From an uncultured delta proteobacterium (GTDB lineage: Bacteria > Desulfobacterota > Desulfovibrionia > Desulfovibrionales > Desulfovibrionaceae): a stretch of DNA of 64,000 nt. Of the stretch, positions 33,031 through 41,816 are shown in pieces. The position numbers were made by a program, and so were the translations under genes. The notes under the pieces are model-generated. The model ran no database searches. It worked only from the letters and a program-made list of their open reading frames with translations, and was not told the origin of the DNA. Each line of letters begins with the position of its first letter. Position 1 is the stretch's first letter. Where the stretch lies: NCBI GenBank assembly GCA_903843965.1, contig CAIMRY010000029.1, forward strand, positions 124,001 through 188,000. Reading direction: 5' to 3'.

Positions 33031-33755
33031 GCAAGCCCCACTCCGCCGGATGCGGGGTCGAACCCCGAGGCCGGGCCGAAATAGGCCGCGCCGGAGTCCT
33101 TCAAAAAGAGCACGCTCTCGGCGCTGGGCAGGTCCGCCGCCAGATGGTGGCTGACCCAGACCACGCCCGCGCCAGAGGCTTTCAGGGCACCAATTTCGCG
33201 CCGCAAAAGCTCCTGAGAGGCCGGGTCCAGGCCGGTGCCCGGCTCGTCCAGAAACACCAGTTTTGGCTGGATCAGGAACACCCGGGCCAGGTTCAGGCGC
33301 TGGGCCATCCCGCGCGAGAAGGTTCCTGCGGGCTCGTCGATGACATGGGTGAGCCCCACGCGGTCGAGCACGGCGGCTATTTCCGCGCGCGTGGGCGTGC
33401 GCCCGTACATGCGGCCCCAGAAGGTCAGGTTGGCGCTGGCGGACAGGCGCGGGTACAAGAACGTGGCGTGCCCCAGGTAGGCGCAGTCCTCGGGCTGAAC
33501 GCGCAGCTCGACCTCGCCCGCCGTGGGACGGCACAGGCCCGCCATGATCTTGAGCAGGGTGGTCTTGCCCGCGCCGTTGCCGCCGACCACCAGCAGGGCC
33601 TGCCCGGCGCAGACCTGGGCCGAAACATCGCGCAGCACCAGCTTGGAGCCGAAGAACTTGCCCACGCGGCGTATATCGGCGCGGATTTCGGCGCGGACTT
33701 CGCCCTGGCTTTCGGTCCCTGGGGGCGGGCCTTGGGTGCTGGCGCTCCCGCTCAC
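33024..33755 (-). CDS. ccmA: Haem exporter ATP-binding protein CcmA
   Basis: The protein has 243 residues, taken from a GTG at 33755 with AAGGAG nearby, 4 bases after ccmF. It contains Walker A GGNGAGKTT, a signature region reading FSRGMAQRLNLARV (SRGM in place of the common LSGGQ, as usual for CcmA) and Walker B LVFLDEPGTGLD. It has about 30 residues before the ABC fold. It overlaps ccmB by 7 bases. Confidence 0.92.
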   Translation of the reverse strand: MSGSASTQGPPPGTESQGEVRAEIRADIRRVGKFFGSKLVLRDVSAQVCAGQALLVVGGNGAGKTTLLKIMAGLCRPTAGEVELRVQPEDCAYLGHATFLYPRLSASANLTFWGRMYGRTPTRAEIAAVLDRVGLTHVIDEPAGTFSRGMAQRLNLARVFLIQPKLVFLDEPGTGLDPASQELLRREIGALKASGAGVVWVSHHLAADLPSAESVLFLKDSGAAYFGPASGFDPASGGVGLAC

Positions 33756-33759
33756 GCTC

Positions 33760-35655
<1,896 letters not shown>

Positions 35656-35719
35656 GGCGCGATGCTCCGGTATAAGGACGCTTGGCGACGGGCCGGGAGC
35701 CTGCTCCCCGCCTGTGGGC

Positions 35720-36133
35720 CTAGCCCCTGTTCTGCTTCTGGTACTTGGAGGGGCACTTGGTGATGAGTGTGCTGGCCTGGAACACGCCGGTGGCCGCGTC
35801 CATGCCGCCCTCGACGATGACCTCGGACCCGGCCTTGAAGGTGTCGGGCACCGCGCCGCGATAGCGCACGCGCAGGGTCTTGTCCGGGGCCGTCTTGTCC
35901 AGCAGCGTGAAGCTGACGCCAGGGCCGGGCTGCATGGGCTCGATGCCGGCCGCCGCGACATTGCCGAACAGGCGGGCCTGCTTGAGCTGGCTTGCGTCCG
36001 TGGCCAGGGCCTCGCCCACATTGAGGAAATAGACGCTGTCCTTGGTCACGCCGGAGGCCACGAGGTAGCCCACCCCGGCCAGAAACAGCACCAGGGCTGC
36101 GACGTAGATGCCTTTTCCACCTTTGGTGGCCAT
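35720..36133 (-). CDS. ccmE: Haem chaperone CcmE, CxxxY variant
   Basis: This 137-residue protein has one N-terminal membrane helix (about 9-28) and a periplasmic OB-fold. The usual haem-attachment motif HxxxY is replaced by C127-P-S-K-Y131. This CxxxY form is known from a published variant of system I, found in Desulfovibrio and archaea, that also lacks CcmH. The ATG at 36133 follows GGGAAGGAT. It is the first ccm gene in the direction of transcription and precedes ccmF by 64 bases. Confidence 0.93.
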   Translation of the reverse strand: MATKGGKGIYVAALVLFLAGVGYLVASGVTKDSVYFLNVGEALATDASQLKQARLFGNVAAAGIEPMQPGPGVSFTLLDKTAPDKTLRVRYRGAVPDTFKAGSEVIVEGGMDAATGVFQASTLITKCPSKYQKQNRG

Positions 36134-36199
36134 ATCCTTCCCGTTTCTCTTGCGTTGTTGGCTCTTCACTTCCGTACAACGTGCTGAGCGTCTTACGTG

Positions 36200-37285
36200 T
36201 TACGCCTGCGCTTGTCCACCCGGGCCGCCCGGGCCGCCAGCCTGCCCGGCGCGCGCCTCGGGCACCAGCTCGCTGCGGCGCAGCCGCGCCAGTTCGCGCA
36301 TGTCCACCACCTGGTCGGTCTCGTCCACGATCTCGCTGCCGAGCATCTCCTCCAGCACGTCCTCCAGGCTCACCACCCCGGCCATGCCGCCGTATTCATC
36401 AAGCACCACGAAGAGGTGCATGCGGCTTTCCAGAAACTTGCGCAGCAGGCGGTCGAGCGTCAGGTTCTCCAGCACGAAGCGCACCGTCCGCATGAGGTCG
36501 GACAGGGGCGTGTCCAGGTGGTCGTTGGCTGCGGCCTCGTAGACCTGCCTGCGGTAGACCACGCCCACGATCTCCTCGGCGTCCTCGCCCTCATAGACCG
36601 GGATGCGCGTGTGCGGCCAGGTCTTGTTGACCTCCATGGCCTCGCCCACGGTCATCTCTGCGGGCAGCGAGAAGACCACCGTGCGCGGGGTCATGATGTC
36701 CTCCACGCGCTTGTCGTCCAGGGCCAGGATGTTGCGGATGGCCGACTCCTCGTAGGGCTTGAGGGTGCCCTGGCGGCGGGTCAGGGTCACCAGGGCGCGG
36801 ATGTCGTCCTCGTCGGCCTCGGGCTCGGTCTGGCGGCTGCGGATGAGCCGCACCAGCCGCCCGAAGAGCCAGATCACCGGCAGGCAGACCCAGACCATGA
36901 CCAGAAGCGGCTTGGCCAGGGCCGGGGCCAGCCGCCGGGCGTAGGCCACGCCCGTGGTCTTGGGCACGATCTCGCCCACGAGCAGGATGAGCAGGGTGAA
37001 GCCCGCCGTGAACAGGACCAGATACTGGTCGCCGAAGACGCGCACGGCGGCGGCGCCCGCCACGGCCGCGCCAGCGGTGGCGGCCACGGTGTTCAGGGTC
37101 AGGATGGCGGTGATGGGCTTTTCCACGTCCATGCGCAGGGCGTACAGAATCTCGCCGGCCTTCTTGCCCTCCTTGCGCATCCGCTCGATGCGGCTCAAGG
37201 GGAAGGAATAGAAGGCGGCCTCGGTGATGGAGCACAGGAAGGACACTGCCGTGGCCAGCGCAACCGCAAGGATGAGTTCGAACAT
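36200..37285 (-). CDS. CNNM/HlyC-CorC family protein (DUF21 plus CBS pair)
   Basis: This 361-residue protein starts at MFELILAVALAT (37285). The DUF21 transmembrane domain (about 1-180) includes LVGEIVPKTTGVAYARR. Two CBS domains follow (about 205-325) with IMTPRTVVFSLPAE and VLDEYGGMAGVVSLEDVLEEM. The protein stops soon after the second CBS with a glycine-rich tail, so the C-terminal CorC domain of longer relatives is missing. The family is linked to magnesium or cobalt efflux and membrane homeostasis. It lies upstream of ccmE in the same direction. Confidence 0.88.
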   Translation of the reverse strand: MFELILAVALATAVSFLCSITEAAFYSFPLSRIERMRKEGKKAGEILYALRMDVEKPITAILTLNTVAATAGAAVAGAAAVRVFGDQYLVLFTAGFTLLILLVGEIVPKTTGVAYARRLAPALAKPLLVMVWVCLPVIWLFGRLVRLIRSRQTEPEADEDDIRALVTLTRRQGTLKPYEESAIRNILALDDKRVEDIMTPRTVVFSLPAEMTVGEAMEVNKTWPHTRIPVYEGEDAEEIVGVVYRRQVYEAAANDHLDTPLSDLMRTVRFVLENLTLDRLLRKFLESRMHLFVVLDEYGGMAGVVSLEDVLEEMLGSEIVDETDQVVDMRELARLRRSELVPEARAGQAGGPGGPGGQAQA

Positions 37286-37455
37286 AGTTTTATGACCGCT
37301 GGAGGCAAATATGCCTGACGCCGCCTGGCAATTTCCTACCAGCTTCCCCGCCCCAGCGCAACAGCCATAATCCTTGACTTGGCGGACATTCGCAGCCATT
37401 GTTTGCGATCAGGGGCGCTTTGCCCCAACCTCGGTTTCGCCTGGAGTCTTCAGCA

Positions 37456-38496
37456 ATGGTCAGGGATTTTCCGGACAGATGGGTAGTGTTCCGCGCCAGC
37501 GCCCTGGGCGATGTGATCCTGACCACGGGCGTGCTGGACTGGTGGCGCCGCACCCAGGGCCTGCGCTTCACCTTCATCACCCGCAGCTCCCTGGCCCCGC
37601 TGCTTATGGGGCACCCCGCCGTGGACGAGGTCATCCCCGTGGCCCTGGACGAGATCGACGGCCGCGACTGGTGGCGCAAGTCCCGGCGCATCGCGGCGGA
37701 CTGCTCGGGCATGGGCTTCATCGACCTGCACCGCTCCCTGCGCTCCCTGGCACTGACCCTGCACTGGGACGGGCCGTCCAGGGACTATCCCAAGTTCGGC
37801 CTGTCCCGGCGCCTGTACCGCCGCTTCCCCCTTGATTTCCTGGAGCGCCGCCTGAGCGCCCTCAACGTGCCCCAGCGCTACGCCCTGGCCCTGGACGCCA
37901 CCCCGCCCCCGGTGGAGGAGCTCCGGCCCGTGATCCGCCTGTCCGAGGCCGAGGTTCTGGCAGCCCGGGCCTATCTTTCGCACATCGGCCTCTCCCGGCC
38001 CTTTGTGGCCCTGCATCCCTTCGCCACGCACCCGGACAAGGCCTGGCCCATGGGCTACTGGCTCTCGCTCATTCCGCTCATCGAGCGCGCCGGGCTGGAC
38101 TGGATCATCGTGGGCAAGAACCCGGACCACCTGGAGGCCCTGGACGACCCGCGCAACCTCACGGGCCGCACGTCCCTGCGCGAAACCTGCGCGCTTTTGG
38201 CCCAGGCCAAGGCCCTGGTCACGGCGGACTCCGGCCCCATGCACCTGGCCACGGCCGTGGGCACCCCGGTGGTGGCGCTGTTCGGCCCCACGGCGCGGGT
38301 TTGGGGCTTTTACCCCAGCGGGCAGTACGACACGGTGCTGGAGCAGACCCTGTCCTGCCGCCCCTGCTCCCTGCATGGCAGCACCACCTGCCAGCGCGGC
38401 CGGGAGTGCCTCACCTCCATTGAGCCCGACGAGGTGGCGGCCCGGCTCTTCCACACCCTGGAGCGCTCCGCCGGGCCGGTCCCTGTCGCGCCTTAG
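37456..38496 (+). CDS. Glycosyltransferase family 9 (heptosyltransferase-like)
   Basis: The protein has 346 residues. The ATG at 37456 lies 9 bases after GGAG. The GT9 layout is clear: N-terminal FRASALGDVILTTGVLDWWR, central ALHPFATHPDKAWPMGYWL for sugar-nucleotide binding, and C-terminal VTADSGPMHLATAVGTPVVALFGPT. It likely adds a heptose or related sugar to the lipopolysaccharide core in the cytoplasm. A conserved Cys-rich stretch (LSCRPCSLHGSTTCQRGRE) near the C-terminus is common in this family. Confidence 0.92.
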   Translation: MVRDFPDRWVVFRASALGDVILTTGVLDWWRRTQGLRFTFITRSSLAPLLMGHPAVDEVIPVALDEIDGRDWWRKSRRIAADCSGMGFIDLHRSLRSLALTLHWDGPSRDYPKFGLSRRLYRRFPLDFLERRLSALNVPQRYALALDATPPPVEELRPVIRLSEAEVLAARAYLSHIGLSRPFVALHPFATHPDKAWPMGYWLSLIPLIERAGLDWIIVGKNPDHLEALDDPRNLTGRTSLRETCALLAQAKALVTADSGPMHLATAVGTPVVALFGPTARVWGFYPSGQYDTVLEQTLSCRPCSLHGSTTCQRGRECLTSIEPDEVAARLFHTLERSAGPVPVAP

Positions 38497-38531
38497 CCCC
38501 GGCTGGGCCTGCGGCTCCCCCTTCCCCGCCC

Positions 38532-38652
38532 CATCGTCCTTCGCCCATCGCCCTTCACACTTCGCCCTTCGCCCATAGTCCAACGCCCTTCGTCCAACGC
38601 CCTTCGCCCAACGCCCTTCGCCCTTCGCCCTTCGCCCTTCGCCCATAGTCCC
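38532..38652. repeat. Tandem repeat of CGCCCTT-type units
   Basis: Imperfect copies of a 7-base unit (CGCCCTT) fill this stretch, interspersed with CATAGTCC and CAACG variants. The block TCGCCCTTCGCCCATAGTCC occurs twice about 70 bases apart. No gene is seen between 38497 and 39062 other than this repeat and the transposase relic. Confidence 0.85.
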
Positions 38653-38744
38653 GGCCCACGCCGACGCCTTTGCGGCCTCCCGGCCTGGCCCCAGCCGGTC
38701 CGCGCCCTGCGCCGCCAATGAAGATGCGCCCTGCCTTGTCGGCA

Positions 38745-39052
38745 TTTCCTGAACGACGTGTGCGGAGCCGGATCACGGACGATGCTCGCGCTGGCCGCGC
38801 CCCGGTTTCCAGCCGCATGCGCGGGCCGCTGCCACGGTTGCGCGACGGCACACGCCGCACACCAACGGCAAGGCCGAACGGTTCATCCAGGCGGCGCTTC
38901 GCAAGTGGGCTCACGCCACCTGTTCCCAGCCAAACGAAAAGCCAGCGGGTTGCCCTGCTGGCTCCATGAATACAATGTTTACAGGAATCACCAATCGCTA
39001 CAGCGGACTCCGCCCATGGGCCGAACCGGCGGCGCTGTGAACAACTGCGCGC
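38745..39052 (+). pseudogene. Frameshifted IS481-family transposase remnant
   Basis: Only the C-terminal part of an IS481 transposase survives, and it lies in at least two frames. From 38852 one frame reads TPHTNGKAERFIQAALRKW, the hallmark around the last catalytic glutamate. From about 38959 a different frame reads WLHEYNVYRNHQSLQRTPP and ends near AVNN, the family C-terminus. Upstream (about 38745-38850) similarity to the preceding part is faint. No intact ends or target duplication were found, so the element is dead. Confidence 0.8.
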
Positions 39053-39062
39053 AACGCCGCAG

Positions 39063-41708
39063 CTAGCCCTTGGCCTTGGCCGCCTGCTCCGTGAGCGGGC
39101 AGGAGCCGTCGAGGACATAGCGCCCGGACAGGAAACAGTCGGCCATGGCGCGCACGCTCTTTTCGTCCACCATGAGCATGTCCGTCTGGCGAGTGAACTG
39201 CAGCAGCTTGCCCATGAGCCAGAGCTTCTCCAGGGTCTCCTCGGTGTCGCGCTTGTGCAGGCGGCCCACCACGCGGTCGCCCGTCACCTCCACGGAAAAA
39301 TGAAGCCCCTCCAGGATCAGCCCGATGGCCCGGGCCCGGCGGGCGCGCTTGTGGTCGGCGGCGGCGCCGCCCTTGAACGAGAAGGTGATGTAGTTCTTGC
39401 TCTCGGTGCGGCCGCAGTAGCAGTCCAGCACGCCATAGTGGTAGCCCACGCGTGAGCTGAAGTTCAGGTACTTGTCGGAGATGATGGCGTAGCTGCGCTC
39501 GCCGAAGCGCTGGCCACCGGAGGCGGGGTTGCTGACCATCTGCTGGCCCATGACCGAGAGCAGGCCGCCCATCTGCACCGGCCTGGGCGTGGAGAGCTGC
39601 TCCTGGTCCAGCACCAGCCCGCCCAGCAGCGCGGCAAAGGGCCTGGAGACGACATCCTCGGGCCGCAGCACGCGGTGCTTCAGCGCTTCCGGGTCCACCC
39701 CGCCGCCCAGGTCGATGACGTACAGGTCGAGCCCGGTCTGGGCGCGCAGGCGCATGGCCACACCGGACTCGCCCGAGGCCATGTCGCTCAAGGTGAACAT
39801 CTCGCCGTAGGAGCGCTCGTGCAGCAGACGCATGATGTCGTGCAGGCTGGCGCAGTCGCGCGCGCGGAAGTCCGGGGCCTTGGGGTCGGTGAGGCGCAGG
39901 GGCACGATGTGCCGGGCCACGCGGGTAAGCACATCAAACACGGGCGTTCCGGTCATGAGGGTCGTCTTCTCGGCCTTGAAGGCCAGCAGCTCCTCCACCA
40001 CCCCGGCGTAGACCTTGCCGGTGTAGGCGTCCACCGTGACCACCTGTCCAGAAGGAATGTCGCGCATGGCGCTGCCCAGCCCCAAAATCGTGGGCACGCC
40101 GAACTCGCGCGAGAGCGAGGCCATGTGCCCGGTGATGCTGCCCGAATCGGCCAGGATGGCCTGGGCCTTCTGCATGACCACCATGAACTTGGGCGAGGAG
40201 TGCGCCGCCACCAGCACCCCGCCCTCGGGAAAGCCGCCCAGGTCGTCGTCGTTGCGCACCAGGAAGGCCGGGCCGGAGCCCACGCCAGGCCGGGCCACCT
40301 CGCCGCCCTGGACCAGGACGGTGCGGCCCTCGACCACCGGCATGCCCGCCGGAATGCCCTGGCTGCCGGGCACCAGCCCCAGCGGACGCGACTGCAACAC
40401 CAGCAGCTCGCCCGAGGCCGGCAGCGCCCACTCGATGTCCTGGGCCACGCCGTAGTGCTTCTCCAGGCGCAGGGCATACCCGGCCAGGGTGCGCACCTGG
40501 TCCGGGGTCAGGCAGGGCTGGCCCTGCTGCTCCTGCGGCACGGGCTCCTCCACCAGGGTTCCGCCGGGCGCGCAGACCAGCCGCACCGGCTTTTCCGCCA
40601 CGCGCAGGTCCATGACGGCCAGGTCCTGCCGCGCCACGGACAGGCTGTCCGGGGTCACCACCCCGTCCACGGCGTAGGGGCCCAGGCCCCAGACCGCGTT
40701 GATGAGGATGCGGTCGTCGCCCGCGTGGAAGGGGTGGCGCGTGTACATGATGCCGCTGGCCACGGAGTCGATCATCTCCAGGCAGGCCACGCTCATGGCC
40801 ATGTCCTCGTCCACGATGCCCTTGAGCAGGCGATAGGAGATGGCGCGCGGTGTGTACAGACTGGCCAGCACGTAGCGGTAGTTGGTCAGCAGGCGCTGGC
40901 GCGGCACGTTGAGCACCGAAAGGTACTGCCCGGCAAAGGAGAGTTCGCTGTCCTCGCCGAGTGCGCTGGAGCGCAGGGCCACGCGCAGGGCGTCGGGCGT
41001 CTGCCCGCACTCGTGCGCCAGCCTGGCGTGGGCCGCGACGATCTCCTGCTCCAGGTCGGCGGGCAGCGGCGCGGTCAGGATGGCCCGCTGGATGTCCTCG
41101 CTGGCCTCGTCCAGGGAGGCGGGATCGTCGGGGACGATGGCCAGCTTGATGCGCTTGATCTCGTCCCACAGCCCGGCCTGCCCGAAGAAGTGGCGGAAGG
41201 CGCTGGTGGTGATGGCGAAGCCGCGCGGGACCGGCAGCCCGACGCGGTTTCTGACCTCGCCCAGGTTGGCGCTCTTGCCGCCCACGGCGTCCACCATCTC
41301 CCTGGTGACCCGGGAGTATTCCAGGATGCGCTCCTGGTCCAGGGTGTCCTTGCGCGATTCCAACTCGGCCTTGATGCGCTCGGAGATCTCCTCGACCTTG
41401 GCGCGCAGGTTGGGGTTGGGCTTGCCAGAGAGGCTTTCGAAGCTTCCGGCCAGGCGCAGGGCGTGGAACACGGCCCGCGTGGCCTGGGTGCGCACATAGG
41501 ACATGCCGAAGAGCTGGTGGCCCTGGAGCTTTATCTCCATGTCCGAGACGATCTTCAACAGCTCCGCATTGGACTCCAGAAGCTCCTGAAAGTGCTTGTA
41601 CTTCTTCCTGAAATGTTCTTGCATCGCGAGGTCGTCCGCACTGGCCGGGGCCTTGGCGAACAGAAAACGGAACAGCTTGCCCAGGCTTTCCAGAATCTCA
41701 CTTCCCAT
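39063..41708 (-). CDS. PEP-synthase/PPDK-like protein with a novel C-terminal domain
   Basis: The protein has 881 residues. The ATG at 41708 has GAGGGAG upstream. Residues about 1-140 are helical. From about 145 to 480 an ATP-grasp domain of the pyruvate-phosphate-dikinase type is seen (REMVDAVGGKSANLGEV; LRVALRSSALGEDSELSFAGQ; DIEWALPASGELLVLQSRP). The swivelling phosphohistidine domain holds H528 in SGSITGHMASLSREFGVPTI. The last 300 residues are not the PEP/pyruvate barrel of true PpsA or PPDK and match nothing I recognise. It therefore can phosphorylate its histidine, but the acceptor is unknown. It lies downstream of the sigma-54 activator gene on the same strand. Confidence 0.85.
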   Translation of the reverse strand: MGSEILESLGKLFRFLFAKAPASADDLAMQEHFRKKYKHFQELLESNAELLKIVSDMEIKLQGHQLFGMSYVRTQATRAVFHALRLAGSFESLSGKPNPNLRAKVEEISERIKAELESRKDTLDQERILEYSRVTREMVDAVGGKSANLGEVRNRVGLPVPRGFAITTSAFRHFFGQAGLWDEIKRIKLAIVPDDPASLDEASEDIQRAILTAPLPADLEQEIVAAHARLAHECGQTPDALRVALRSSALGEDSELSFAGQYLSVLNVPRQRLLTNYRYVLASLYTPRAISYRLLKGIVDEDMAMSVACLEMIDSVASGIMYTRHPFHAGDDRILINAVWGLGPYAVDGVVTPDSLSVARQDLAVMDLRVAEKPVRLVCAPGGTLVEEPVPQEQQGQPCLTPDQVRTLAGYALRLEKHYGVAQDIEWALPASGELLVLQSRPLGLVPGSQGIPAGMPVVEGRTVLVQGGEVARPGVGSGPAFLVRNDDDLGGFPEGGVLVAAHSSPKFMVVMQKAQAILADSGSITGHMASLSREFGVPTILGLGSAMRDIPSGQVVTVDAYTGKVYAGVVEELLAFKAEKTTLMTGTPVFDVLTRVARHIVPLRLTDPKAPDFRARDCASLHDIMRLLHERSYGEMFTLSDMASGESGVAMRLRAQTGLDLYVIDLGGGVDPEALKHRVLRPEDVVSRPFAALLGGLVLDQEQLSTPRPVQMGGLLSVMGQQMVSNPASGGQRFGERSYAIISDKYLNFSSRVGYHYGVLDCYCGRTESKNYITFSFKGGAAADHKRARRARAIGLILEGLHFSVEVTGDRVVGRLHKRDTEETLEKLWLMGKLLQFTRQTDMLMVDEKSVRAMADCFLSGRYVLDGSCPLTEQAAKAKG

Positions 41709-41727
41709 GGCGCACTCCCTCTGAGAT

Positions 41728-41814
41728 TGTCGCGCAGTCATCCTTGTCCATGGTTCGCGCAACACGCAATTGCGCGAATTTCGCGCAATCAGTTCGCGCA
41801 ACCGGCTCGCGCAG
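41728..41814. promoter_or_regulatory. Cluster of TTCGCGCAA elements upstream of the PEP-synthase-like gene
   Basis: Three exact direct copies of TTCGCGCAA (41754-41762, 41780-41788, 41793-41801) and one inverted copy (41770-41778) lie in the 108-base gap, with near copies at 41728-41736 and 41806-41814. The same element recurs upstream of the divergent sigma-54 promoter. The arrangement looks like an upstream activator-binding region. Confidence 0.65.
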
Positions 41815-41816
41815 GG

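Noticed and set aside
38532-38652. CRISPR array
   Set aside because: The units are 7 bases, contiguous and without spacers, so they are simple tandem repeats. The same holds for the repeats at 32235 and 60664.
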